From an uncultured Porphyromonadaceae bacterium (GTDB taxonomy: Bacteria; Bacteroidota; Bacteroidia; Bacteroidales; Muribaculaceae), in assembly GCA_900548975.1 (NCBI GenBank), contig URMS01000028.1, forward strand, positions 1 to 37,870: a DNA stretch of 37,870 bases. Direction: 5' to 3'. Both the position numbers and the translations under genes were made by a program. The notes under the pieces are model-generated. The model made no database searches, was not told the origin of the DNA, and was given only the letters and a program-made list of their open reading frames with translations. Position 1 is the stretch's first letter. Each line of letters begins with the position of its first letter. Positions 1 through 8,345 of this stretch are shown piece after piece.

Positions 1-113
1 TCCTAATTTCCTAACTTCCTAATCTCCTAACTTCCTAATTTCCTAACTTCCTAATCTCCTAACTTCCTAATTTCCTAACTTCCTAATTTCCTAATTTCCT
101 AATCTCCTAATCG
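1..113. repeat. 8-bp tandem repeat array, CCTAAYTT/CCTAATCT units
   Basis: Fourteen consecutive 8-base units from base 2, all variants of CCTAATTT, CCTAACTT or CCTAATCT; the last is CCTAATCG. On the minus strand the unit reads TTAGGAAR. The variants alternate with a 32-base higher-order period (units at 2, 34 and 66 begin the same four-unit series), which then decays near the gene. The stop codon of the penicillin-binding protein (107-109) lies inside the last unit, so the array grows directly from the 3' end of that gene. It may continue beyond the window edge. No coding role is seen. Confidence 0.9.
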
Positions 114-2503
114 AACGCGCCGGAGAGCGATTCGTCGAGGGTTTCCTCTTCCTCGACAGGAGCAAATTCGGTTTCACACAGATTGATGCCGGCGGGGAAC
201 TCGAAGCGAGCATCCTGGGTATAGGGAAGTGTCGGATCGGCATATACCTTGCTGATATATTTGCCGTAGATAGGCAGCGCCATCGACGCACCCTGGCCCT
301 GTGCCATATTGTTGAAGTGGATATAGCGGTCTTCACCGCCTACCCATGTGCCCGATACAAGGTCGGGAGTGAAACTCATGAACCAGCCGTCGGCATTGTC
401 GTTGGTGGTACCGGTCTTGCCGCCGGTCTGGGCGGTGATGCTGAAAGGCGGACGGCGCAGACGGTTACCGGTACCGCTGTCGACCACATTGAGCAGCAGC
501 GACAGAATGCGCCAGTAGCCTTTCTGTGTTATCACCTCGGTCTGCGAAGGTGCGAAATCGCTGATGATATTGCCGTTGGCGTCGGCGATGGCGGTGACGA
601 AGATGGGGTCGGAGCGCATGCCCTTGTTGGCGAACGCACTATAGGCTGTAACCATTTCTTTCACAGATACCTCGCATGGGCCGAGACAGAGCGACTTCAC
701 GGCAGGCAGAGAGTTGGTGATGCCGTAGCTGTGCATGCGCTTGACAAGTTCGGCCGGACTCAGACGGTCCATGATTCGGGCCGATATCCAGTTGTTCGAG
801 TTGGTAAGCGCCCAGCGCAGGTCCACCATTTCGCCCACACGCGCGCTGCCTGAGTTGCGGGGCTGCCATATGCGGCCGTTCTCGTCGTAGAGGGTGGGCT
901 GCTCGTTGAGCAGCTGAGTGCAGGGCGTGAATTCGTCGGTCTCGAGAGCGTAGGTGTATAGGAACGGTTTGATGGTCGAGCCGACCTGGCGGCGCCCCGT
1001 CGACACCATGTCGTACTGGAAGAAGCGGAAGTCGGGACCGCCCACATAGGCCTTGACGAAGCCGGTGGTGGGGTCCATCGACATGAAGCCTGTGCGGAGG
1101 AACGACTTGGAGTAGAGCAGCGAGTCGCGCGGAGTCATTACGGTGTCCACCGGGCCGTTGTAACTGAAAACGGTCATTTCGGTGGGCGTGTTGAACTCGG
1201 CCTCGAGTTCGGCTTCGCTTTTTCCGGCCACACGGGCCACACGGGCGCGTTCGCTCTGGCGGATGGCGTTCTTTATCAGTTTGGCACGCATGTCGTCGCT
1301 GAGTTCACCGCGGTTCGAGGTGTAAGGAGCGGCCGACGAGCCTTTCTTTTCTTTGAAGAACTGCGCCTGAAGCGACTGCATGTGTTCGTGCACGGCCTCT
1401 TCGGCATAGGTCTGCATGCGCGAGTCAATGGTGGTGTATATCTTAAGACCGTCGTTGTATATGTCGTATTTAGTACCGTCGGGCTTGCGGGTCTTTTCTA
1501 TCCAGCCGTAAAGCGGATTGGTGGCCCATGCTATGGAGTCATCGACGAATTTCTGGGTGTCCCACGACGGATATGCCGAGCGTTCGGGCTTCTTGGCGGT
1601 GAGATAGCGGCGCAGTTCCTCGCGGAAGTACGGTGCCAGACCGTCCTTGTGGTCGACGCGGCGGAAGTCGAGAGCAAGCGGTTCGGCTTTGAGGCGCTCC
1701 ACTTCGTCGCGGGTGAGCATATCGGCCTTGTACATCTGCTCGAGCACCACGTTACGGCGCTCCTTGGTGCGCTCGGGATGGCGCACGGGGTTGAAGTACG
1801 ACGGATTCTTGACCATGCCCACCAGCGTTGCGGCCTCGAGGGTGTCGAGTTCGGCGGCCTCTTTATTGAAATATACCTTTGCGGCCGATTTTATGCCGAC
1901 AGCGTTGTAGAGGAAGTCGAACTGATTGAGGTACATCTTCAGAATCTCCTCCTTGGAGTAGAATCGTTCGAGCTTGATGGCTATCATCCATTCGATGGGT
2001 TTCTGCACGGCGCGCTGCAGCAGGCCGTTGCTCGGGGGGGTATATAGCTGCTTGGCAAGCTGCTGGGTGATGGTGGAGCCGCCGCCGGCGTTTTTCTGGT
2101 GCAGGAGTACGGTCTTGACCATGGCACGGGCTATGGCCTTGACGTCGATGCCGGAGTGATCCTCGAAGCGGGCGTCCTCGGTGGCTATGAGGGCGTCGAC
2201 CACGGCAGGCGATATTTCGTCGAAGTCGGCATACACGCGGTTGCCGGTGTTGCGGAAGTAGCGGCCCATTTCCTCGCCGTCGGAGGTGTAGATTACCGAT
2301 GCGAATTTGTCCTGCGGGTTCTTGAGTTCTTCAATGGGAGGCATATAGCCGATAACGCCGTTGTACACAAGAACGAAGAATATTCCGATAAACAGCACAA
2401 GCGCCACGAAGCCTATCCACATCCAGCGGATAGCCTTTTTTACCCACGGTTTCTGCTGCGGCGCTTTGCCTGCTTTTTTATTTTTCTGATTTACAGTTGA
2501 CAT
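107..2503 (-). CDS. Penicillin-binding protein 1A-type, bifunctional transglycosylase/transpeptidase
   Basis: A class A PBP that polymerises lipid II into glycan strands and cross-links the peptides on the outer face of the inner membrane. The 798-aa protein has a basic cytoplasmic N-terminus and one membrane anchor at about residues 25-48. The GT51 domain follows, with EDARFEDHSGID (109-120, catalytic Glu109) and GGSTITQQLAKQLY (about 141-154). The transpeptidase domain has the SxxK motif S509-T-I-K512, the SxN motif S569-N-N571 and the KTG triad K696-T-G698. All catalytic motifs are intact and the length is normal for Bacteroidota PBP1A. The C-terminus is acidic (EEEETLDES). It lies 48 bp downstream of menA on the same strand with no terminator visible between, so co-transcription is likely. 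Its stop codon sits in an 8-bp repeat array. Confidence 0.95.
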   Translation of the reverse strand: MSTVNQKNKKAGKAPQQKPWVKKAIRWMWIGFVALVLFIGIFFVLVYNGVIGYMPPIEELKNPQDKFASVIYTSDGEEMGRYFRNTGNRVYADFDEISPAVVDALIATEDARFEDHSGIDVKAIARAMVKTVLLHQKNAGGGSTITQQLAKQLYTPPSNGLLQRAVQKPIEWMIAIKLERFYSKEEILKMYLNQFDFLYNAVGIKSAAKVYFNKEAAELDTLEAATLVGMVKNPSYFNPVRHPERTKERRNVVLEQMYKADMLTRDEVERLKAEPLALDFRRVDHKDGLAPYFREELRRYLTAKKPERSAYPSWDTQKFVDDSIAWATNPLYGWIEKTRKPDGTKYDIYNDGLKIYTTIDSRMQTYAEEAVHEHMQSLQAQFFKEKKGSSAAPYTSNRGELSDDMRAKLIKNAIRQSERARVARVAGKSEAELEAEFNTPTEMTVFSYNGPVDTVMTPRDSLLYSKSFLRTGFMSMDPTTGFVKAYVGGPDFRFFQYDMVSTGRRQVGSTIKPFLYTYALETDEFTPCTQLLNEQPTLYDENGRIWQPRNSGSARVGEMVDLRWALTNSNNWISARIMDRLSPAELVKRMHSYGITNSLPAVKSLCLGPCEVSVKEMVTAYSAFANKGMRSDPIFVTAIADANGNIISDFAPSQTEVITQKGYWRILSLLLNVVDSGTGNRLRRPPFSITAQTGGKTGTTNDNADGWFMSFTPDLVSGTWVGGEDRYIHFNNMAQGQGASMALPIYGKYISKVYADPTLPYTQDARFEFPAGINLCETEFAPVEEEETLDESLSGAFD

Positions 2504-2551
2504 ATGTTTTATGATAGAGAGACTCGAAAATCGTGTAAAATTAATGAAAAC

Positions 2552-3445
2552 TTACCAAATAAGCAAACTGCAGCGGGTGGCTTCTGCAATAAGGAAGCAC
2601 AGGGCGTAGGCGAACATGCACACCGATGTCATGCCCAGCAGGGGTGTGAGGGCCGCTCCTGTACGCCGCCCCATGGCTCGCGTGATGAGAACGGCGGCGA
2701 TGAGATAGACCGCCGGCACGAGCAGCCATGCCATGCGCTGCACATACCATATGTGCATGGTGAGGACCACGGCAAGGATGGCGTTGGCCATATACAGTAC
2801 TCGCATGGCCCGGGGACCCCATGCCGTGGCGAGGGTGTTCTTGCCGGCGGCGCGGTCATCGGGGATGTCGCGGTAGTTGTTTATCACCAGTACGTTCGCT
2901 CCCATTAGCCCGATGGCGCAGGAGCCGAGGAACACCTCGTGCGACCATCCGGAGGCCTGCACATAGTATGTGAGATTAACAGGAATGATGCCGAAAAAGA
3001 AGAACACGGCGACTTCGCCGAGGCAGTGCGTCGACAGCGGATATGGCCCCGCGCTGTAGGACAGCGCTCCGAGACCTATGGCTGCTCCTGCCGCAATGAG
3101 CCACGCTCCGCCCCAGTATGTGAGACTCAGACCGAGCGCGGCTGCGGCTGCAAGCACCCCGAAAGTGGCGGCTTTCATGGCGCCGGGCGATATTTCGCCC
3201 TCGGTGACGCCGCGGCGTGGGCCCTGGCGCCCGCGGCGGTCGCGGCCGGCTTTGTAGTCGTAGTATTCGTTGGCGAAGTTGGATGCTATCTGGCACAGAA
3301 CGGCGAAAATGAGGCATATCACCGCCGGAAGCGCCTTGAACGAGCCTGCGCCTATGTTGTAGCCTACGGCCATGAGTACACCGGCGACCGACACGGGGAG
3401 TGTCCGCAGCCTCATGGCTTCGATCCAGTATCCTATTTTTTTCAT
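2552..3445 (-). CDS. menA: 1,4-dihydroxy-2-naphthoate polyprenyltransferase (MenA)
   Basis: An integral-membrane UbiA-superfamily prenyltransferase that attaches the isoprenoid tail to dihydroxynaphthoate, the membrane step of menaquinone synthesis. The 297-aa protein has about eight hydrophobic segments. The first Asp-rich motif region is NEYYDYKAGRDRRG (about 59-72) and the second is NNYRDIPDDRAAGKNTLAT (about 186-204); both bind Mg-diphosphate in this family. The N-terminal W-I-E-A-M-R-L-R-T-L-P block is typical of MenA and favours the ATG at 3445 over Met11. A TATTTTTG promoter element ends only four bases before that ATG, suggesting a leaderless or nearly leaderless transcript. The gene sits just after the terminator of the M16 peptidase and upstream of the PBP. 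UbiA-family specificity is assigned from sequence pattern, so another prenyl acceptor is possible but less likely. Confidence 0.88.
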   Translation of the reverse strand: MKKIGYWIEAMRLRTLPVSVAGVLMAVGYNIGAGSFKALPAVICLIFAVLCQIASNFANEYYDYKAGRDRRGRQGPRRGVTEGEISPGAMKAATFGVLAAAAALGLSLTYWGGAWLIAAGAAIGLGALSYSAGPYPLSTHCLGEVAVFFFFGIIPVNLTYYVQASGWSHEVFLGSCAIGLMGANVLVINNYRDIPDDRAAGKNTLATAWGPRAMRVLYMANAILAVVLTMHIWYVQRMAWLLVPAVYLIAAVLITRAMGRRTGAALTPLLGMTSVCMFAYALCFLIAEATRCSLLIW

Positions 3446-3449
3446 GGCG

Positions 3450-3457
3450 CAAAAATA
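3450..3457 (-). promoter_or_regulatory. -7 promoter element TATTTTTG for menA
   Basis: An exact match to the Bacteroidales -7 consensus TAnnTTTG on the minus strand. Twenty bases upstream (3478-3481) the minus strand reads TTTT, a partial match to the -33 element TTTG. The start site is predicted at about 3446, next to the menA ATG. The spacer is the right half of the M16 terminator hairpin. Confidence 0.5.
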
Positions 3458-3460
3458 ACG

Positions 3461-3496
3461 AAAAAACGCGGCACGTTAAAAAGCGTACCGCGTTTT
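3461..3496 (-). terminator. Rho-independent terminator of the SurA-OstA-M16 operon
   Basis: A 13-bp stem: arms 3484-3496 and 3463-3475, with one G-U wobble on the minus strand and the rest Watson-Crick pairs; an 8-base loop; and a minus-strand U-run of six at 3461-3466 that overlaps the foot of the stem. It lies downstream of the M16 stop codon in the reading direction. Confidence 0.8.
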
Positions 3497-3536
3497 ATGT
3501 GGAATTATTAAAGGTGAAGAGTGGTATTATCTTAAC

Positions 3537-3574
3537 TCAGGCGTAGCCTGAATTTCACTTTTCACTTTTTTCAC
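3537..3574. repeat. Short AGTGAAA-type direct repeats with a small inverted repeat
   Basis: Directly after the M16 stop, the minus strand carries three AGTGAAA units (3553-3574). A perfect 6-bp inverted repeat TCAGGC-gta-GCCTGA follows at 3537-3551. It has no coding content. It resembles the other short-unit arrays found at gene 3' ends in this window. Confidence 0.6.
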
Positions 3575-3578
3575 TTCA

Positions 3579-6485
3579 TTAGTATCCGAAGATGTCTTCG
3601 GTGGTGAGGATAACTACCTTGCCGAGTTTGCGGAGCTCGTCGAGGGGGAGATCTTCGATATCGCCGAGGATGCCGTAGTTGTATACGCGTCCTTTCACAT
3701 TATCTTTCTGGAAAGCCTCGAGGCTGTCGAGAGTAGCTGTAGGCAGGAGTGCGAAGAGTTCGCGGCGCGGGTCGTGGTCGTAGCCCATGTCGCGGTCGGC
3801 CAGATAGGCGAATGCCAGCTGGTTGTTGACATTGCGCTCGGTGCGGCAGCGGGAGTCGAGGCCGGCCTTGGCAAGCTCGAAGGCGGCTTCGCTGCGGGGC
3901 ATGTCGTTGATGATTTCATTGAAAGCGGCCAGGGCGTCGAGCAGCTTATCGTTCTGTGTGGCGATCGAGGTTATGTACGAGTAGGTGCGGTCTTTCTTGG
4001 CAGGAGAACTTAAACCGGCCCATGCAGAGTAGGCGAGCGAACGGCTCTCGCGCATTTCCTGGAATACGATGGCGTTCATCGAGCCACCGAAGTATTCGTT
4101 ATAGAGATCGATCATTGGCTGCTTGGCGGGATCGAATACTTCGCCGTTGTTCGAGTAGCCCATCATATAGAGCTGCTTGGCTTTGTAAGGAGCGATGTAT
4201 ATGACGGTTTCGGTGGGCTGAACGGGTACGTATTTCTGCTCTTTCGAGGGAACGATGGGTTTCTTGGCCACCGGATGAGTGGCGTTGATTATTTTCACAA
4301 CTTTCTTCTCGGGAGCGTTGCCCCAGTAGATGGCGGTCTGCTCGTAGTTGTTGAGTTTGCGGAGAGCCTCGATGAAGTCCTCGGGCTTGGCTGCGCGCAT
4401 CCATTCGATGGAGGGCTGTTCGGTGGCCGGGTTCTTGGCACCGTAGCGCACATAGCTCTGAAGCATGCTGAAATTCGAACGCTGGTTGGTCTTGGCATCG
4501 GCACGCATTTTTTCCTGGCGGTCGATGTTGGCGCTCAGGGCTTCGGGCGAGAGAACGGCGTCGGCAAGCACTTTCTCGAAGAGGGCCACGGCCTTGTCCA
4601 TGTTCTCGCTCAGACCCGAGATTACGGCGTAGGAGCGTTCGCCGCCGACGCTGAAGCTGAATTTGCAGGCCAGTTTGAAGAATTCGTTTTTCACCTGCTC
4701 GGGAGTCATGGTCGAAGTGCCCACGTAGTTCATGAGGTTTCCGGCCAGATAGAGGGCGGGGTCGGTGTACCATCCAAGGTCGTAGACATATACGAGCTGG
4801 AAGATGTCGTTCACTTTATTGGGCATATAGAGCACCTGCATGCCGTTTTTGGCTTTGAGACGGGTGAGGTCCTTGTTGTAGTCGGCGAATATCGGCTCGA
4901 TGGGCTCTACGGTGGTGTTCTGTATCTCGCGGAGGAAGTCGGAGCTGAGATGGCGGTTCATCTCGATGGGGGTGATGGCCGGTTTGGCTATCTTGAGCTC
5001 GTTCTTGTCCTCGCCTTTGCGCTTGTAGATAGCGGCGAAGTTTTCGGTGCCGAGATATTTGTTGGCCATGGCGACTACGTCGGCCTTGGTCACTTTGTCG
5101 ACTTTGGAAAGGTCGGCAACCTCATCGGCCCAGGGAATGCCGTTGACGAATGCGTCGACATAGTAGCTGGCGCGCGAGCTGTTGTCGGTGAGGCCGCTCT
5201 GTACGTCGAGCTTCATATTGGCCTTCACGGCCTCGACGAGTTCGTCGGAAAATTCGCCCTTGCGGAGCTTCTCGATTTCGGACAGGAAAATAGCGCGGAC
5301 ATCGTCGAGACTCTGGTCGGCTTTGGGTCGGCCGGTCATTACATATGCGCCGGCGTCGGCCATGTCGAGGATATATGCACCGCCGCCGAGCACGCGCTGG
5401 GGCAGTGTTATGTCGAGGTCGAAGAGGCCGGTCTTGCCGTTGGCCATGATATTGTCGAGCACTTTCAGAGCAGCCATGTCTTCATTGGCAGCTTCGGGCA
5501 GGCGCCAGCAGAGAGTGATGTTTTCAGCCTCGGGGCCGAAAATCTCGACGTCGACGGGCTTTTCGAAAGCTTTCTCCGAAGGCAGCGACGGACGCGGCAG
5601 CTTGTTGTTGGGCTTGAGGTGTCCGAAATATTTGGATATGATGTCGACCATGTTGTCGGGGTCGAAGTCGCCCGAGAGGCAGATGGCCATGTTGTTGGGT
5701 ACGTACCACTGCTTGTGGTAGTTCTTCACGTTGGTGATGGAGGGGTTCTTGAGGTTCTCCTGTGTGCCGAGCACGGTCTGCGAGCCGTAGGGGTGGTGTG
5801 GATAGAGAGTGGACAGAATCGCCTCGTAGACCTTGCGGTTGTCCTGGGTGAGCGACATGTTCTTCTCCTCGTAGATGGTTTCGAGCTCGGTGTGGAAGCC
5901 GCGTATCACGGGATGCTCGAAGCGGTCGGCCTGTATGCGGGCCCAGTTGTCGATCTGGTTGGAGGGAATGTCCTCGACATAGCAGGTGACGTCGTAGCTG
6001 GTGTAGGCGTTGGTGCCGTTGGCGCCTATGGCGCTCATCAGCTTGTCGTATTCGTTGGGGATGGCGATTTTGGAAGCCTCGTAGCTGATTGAGTCGATTT
6101 CGCGGTATATGCGGGCGCGGGCTGTGCTGTCGGTGGTGTGGCGGTAGGTCTCGAAGAGCTGTTCGATGCGGTCGAGGAGGGGCTTTTCGGTGGCGTAGTC
6201 GCTTGTGCCGAACTTCTCGGTGCCCTTGAACATAAGGTGCTCGAAGTAGTGTGCCAGACCGGTGGTCTCGGCGGGGTCATTTTTGCCGCCGACGCGTACG
6301 GCGATATAGGTCTGTATACGCGGCTGGTCTTTGTTGACACTCATGAAGATTTTCAGCCCGTTGGGCAGAGTGTACATTTTGGTCTGGAGGGGGTCGCCGG
6401 GCACTGTCTCATAGGTGTACTTCGCAGCGGAAGCCATCGTGGGGAGCAGTAAGGCCAGGGCGCCGAATAGACGCAATCCTTTCAT
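3579..6485 (-). CDS. M16 family zinc metallopeptidase (insulinase/pitrilysin-like), exported
   Basis: The 968-aa protein begins with a signal peptide (residues 1-21, cleavage near MASA-A), so it should act in the periplasm or outer membrane. The inverted zinc motif HYFEH is at residues 79-83 (His79, Glu82, His83). The distal Glu ligand lies in the ELETIYEEKN segment at about 200-209. Two M16 tandem halves are expected. The second half (about 520 on) has no HxxEH, as is usual for the inactive half that shapes the chamber. Length is normal for Bacteroidota insulinase-family proteins. It is the last gene of SurA -> OstA-like -> M16, 15 bp after the OstA-like gene, and is followed by a strong terminator. 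Its substrate cannot be read from the sequence; the neighbours suggest turnover of peptides or misfolded envelope proteins. Confidence 0.93.
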   Translation of the reverse strand: MKGLRLFGALALLLPTMASAAKYTYETVPGDPLQTKMYTLPNGLKIFMSVNKDQPRIQTYIAVRVGGKNDPAETTGLAHYFEHLMFKGTEKFGTSDYATEKPLLDRIEQLFETYRHTTDSTARARIYREIDSISYEASKIAIPNEYDKLMSAIGANGTNAYTSYDVTCYVEDIPSNQIDNWARIQADRFEHPVIRGFHTELETIYEEKNMSLTQDNRKVYEAILSTLYPHHPYGSQTVLGTQENLKNPSITNVKNYHKQWYVPNNMAICLSGDFDPDNMVDIISKYFGHLKPNNKLPRPSLPSEKAFEKPVDVEIFGPEAENITLCWRLPEAANEDMAALKVLDNIMANGKTGLFDLDITLPQRVLGGGAYILDMADAGAYVMTGRPKADQSLDDVRAIFLSEIEKLRKGEFSDELVEAVKANMKLDVQSGLTDNSSRASYYVDAFVNGIPWADEVADLSKVDKVTKADVVAMANKYLGTENFAAIYKRKGEDKNELKIAKPAITPIEMNRHLSSDFLREIQNTTVEPIEPIFADYNKDLTRLKAKNGMQVLYMPNKVNDIFQLVYVYDLGWYTDPALYLAGNLMNYVGTSTMTPEQVKNEFFKLACKFSFSVGGERSYAVISGLSENMDKAVALFEKVLADAVLSPEALSANIDRQEKMRADAKTNQRSNFSMLQSYVRYGAKNPATEQPSIEWMRAAKPEDFIEALRKLNNYEQTAIYWGNAPEKKVVKIINATHPVAKKPIVPSKEQKYVPVQPTETVIYIAPYKAKQLYMMGYSNNGEVFDPAKQPMIDLYNEYFGGSMNAIVFQEMRESRSLAYSAWAGLSSPAKKDRTYSYITSIATQNDKLLDALAAFNEIINDMPRSEAAFELAKAGLDSRCRTERNVNNQLAFAYLADRDMGYDHDPRRELFALLPTATLDSLEAFQKDNVKGRVYNYGILGDIEDLPLDELRKLGKVVILTTEDIFGY

Positions 6486-6500
6486 AAGTCGTTGGCGTGA

Positions 6501-8252
6501 TTAATTGGTTGTTTTTATGGGAGTTTTGGATTTTGTTTTCGATTTGACCCCAATGTCGCGCGGGGCGGCTGTGCTGCGGTCGGCGTTGAGCATGAGTTCC
6601 TCCATTGCCGGCGGCACCACGAAGATGTCGTAGCGGTCGGCGGGGCGTACGCCTTCGAACCACTTGAATTTCGGCAGGAAATAATTGCTTTTTTTAGCCA
6701 GGAAAAGAGGCGTGACGGCGCCGGTGGTTTCGGGCCACATCTTTATCATCTCGGTGGTACGTCCGCGGAAAAGAGCGGTGAGGAAGCTGCTCTGAGAGTT
6801 GACGATCTTGTTGATGGTGCTGTCGGCCTCCTCGGGGTACATTATTATTTCGACGTTGCCGTCGATGTCGAGACGGCGGAGCTGGCCGCCTTCGAAACCT
6901 GCGACCATTTTCTTGCCGCTGAGCTGATTGTAGTGGTCGGCCTCGATGTGCTGGGCGGTAAAGCCCTGGTCGGGGAGGGTGGCGGTCTCGATGGTGGAGT
7001 CGTTGAGGTGCAGCTCTATGATATTGCCGAAAATCTGACGGTCTTCGCTCCATACAATGGGGCTGACGAACATGCGGAGCATGGTATCGGCCTCGGTGAA
7101 GCGCATGGAGTCGCATATGCCCTGCATGTCGGTGCGGAAGAAGCGTACCCGCGGGTAGGCTACGGCCACATGCGATGTGTCGCAGCGTGTATACTCGGGA
7201 GTGCCCGCTATGGTGTCGGCGGCAACGAGGGTGGAGTCGATGCGGCGGAAGGTCTGTATGTAGCGGGCGTGGAGGAAGAGGGTATCGGGCTCACCGAAGT
7301 GGCGCATTTCGGCATGACCGGTGACGAAGGAGCTGTCGGCAAACTCGTTGTAGAAGCCGTAGTCGCCGTAGATGGCGGCTTTGTGGGCCGAATCGGTTGC
7401 CTCCATTGCGCCGAAGGCCTCGCCGTAGCCGGCAGTGCGGTCGTAAAATATTGTGTCGGCGGTGAGGGTCTGACCCTGAGCGGTTACTATCGTCGAGCGG
7501 TTGTAGAGCGTGGTGCGGTTGCTGTCGGTGTCGTATATGCCCAGCGATGTGAAGATGGTGCCGCGGTCGTTGACCACTGTCGACGGCGAGTGGAGCTCGG
7601 CTATGTGCGTGCCTGTGTTGTAGTAGAGGGTGTCGGAATAGATGTTGAGTGTGTCGGTGCTGTTGCGGGAGAACAGATGCACGTCGGTGTAGAAGTTGGC
7701 TTCCTTGGTCGACGGCACATATTCGCCTTTGAGCGAGGTGAGGGTGTTGCTGGGGTCGGTAAGGGTGCCTCCGACCTCATAGTAGCCCAGGTCGATGCCG
7801 AGATCGTAGACGAAAATGTCGGTCTCGAGCATCACGTCGCGGTTTATGAGCTGTACTTTCTTGCCCGGATCGGCATAAAGTGTGGCTATCTCGGAGACGC
7901 CGTCGAAATTGAGTTCGTCGGCGTAGACGAAGAGCGTGTCGCCCTGCTCCATGCTCACATTGCCGAATGCGTCCATCGACTCTGTTGCGGCAAAGTAGTG
8001 TGCGCTGTCGCAGCGCATTATCATGGGGCCTTTTGTGAATACCACGCTGCCGACGAGCACCATGAAGGAGTCGGCCTCGTTCTTTTTAAGAATGTCGGCG
8101 TGCTCGAGGAACACGCGGTTTCCGGCGGAGCGGTCGGCTGTCGGGATGGTCGGCTTTATTTCTGGTCGGCTGTTCTGCGGGGCGGCAAGGAGCACCAGCG
8201 CCGGCAGAGCCAGCGCCGAAACCAAAGCGAAAAACGATCTGCGACCGAGCAC
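6501..8252 (-). CDS. OstA/LptA-like LPS-transport protein
   Basis: The 583-aa protein has a signal peptide (residues about 1-24, hydrophobic core ALVSALALPALVLL). A series of beta-strand repeats of the OstA/LptA fold begins near residue 45, for example the LKKNEADSFMVLVGSVVFTK and CDSAHYFAATESMDAFGNV segments. In this family the jellyroll forms part of the periplasmic bridge that carries LPS from the inner to the outer membrane. At this length it corresponds to the long OstA-like proteins of Bacteroidota rather than the ~180-aa LptA of Proteobacteria, and it lacks the full LptD barrel. The C-terminus is a short Lys/Thr-rich tail. The start is GTG (8250-8252), the only one that preserves the signal peptide. 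The gene lies between SurA and the M16 peptidase, consistent with an outer-membrane assembly operon. Confidence 0.85.
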   Translation of the reverse strand: MLGRRSFFALVSALALPALVLLAAPQNSRPEIKPTIPTADRSAGNRVFLEHADILKKNEADSFMVLVGSVVFTKGPMIMRCDSAHYFAATESMDAFGNVSMEQGDTLFVYADELNFDGVSEIATLYADPGKKVQLINRDVMLETDIFVYDLGIDLGYYEVGGTLTDPSNTLTSLKGEYVPSTKEANFYTDVHLFSRNSTDTLNIYSDTLYYNTGTHIAELHSPSTVVNDRGTIFTSLGIYDTDSNRTTLYNRSTIVTAQGQTLTADTIFYDRTAGYGEAFGAMEATDSAHKAAIYGDYGFYNEFADSSFVTGHAEMRHFGEPDTLFLHARYIQTFRRIDSTLVAADTIAGTPEYTRCDTSHVAVAYPRVRFFRTDMQGICDSMRFTEADTMLRMFVSPIVWSEDRQIFGNIIELHLNDSTIETATLPDQGFTAQHIEADHYNQLSGKKMVAGFEGGQLRRLDIDGNVEIIMYPEEADSTINKIVNSQSSFLTALFRGRTTEMIKMWPETTGAVTPLFLAKKSNYFLPKFKWFEGVRPADRYDIFVVPPAMEELMLNADRSTAAPRDIGVKSKTKSKTPIKTTN

Positions 8253-8259
8253 TTTTGTA

Positions 8260-8345
8260 ATTATGAATTATGGATTATGGATTAAGAATGATGGATTATG
8301 GACGATGGATTGTAGGTCCATAATTCATCATTCATAATTCTTAAT
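8260..8345. repeat. Heptad ATTATGG repeat array that folds back on itself
   Basis: Seven-base units ATTATGA, ATTATGG, ATTATGG, ATTAAGA, ATGATGG, ATTATGG follow one another from about 8260. The reverse-complement units follow to 8345. Arms 8274-8303 and 8316-8345 pair at about 25 of 30 positions around a 12-base spacer (8304-8315). The right arm abuts the SurA stop codon (8346-8348). In the SurA-OstA message this would be a long intercistronic hairpin. Confidence 0.8.

Noticed and set aside
1..113. CRISPR array
   Set aside because: The units are 8 bases with no spacers; it is a simple tandem repeat.
4275..6092. A 605-codon open frame opposite the M16 peptidase
   Set aside because: The opposite strand encodes an M16 peptidase with an intact HYFEH motif and signal peptide. 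The antisense product is a Val/Gly/Glu-rich shadow without domains.
6933..8285. A 450-codon open frame opposite the OstA-like gene
   Set aside because: Low-complexity shadow with no domain or promoter; the leftward gene fits its operon.
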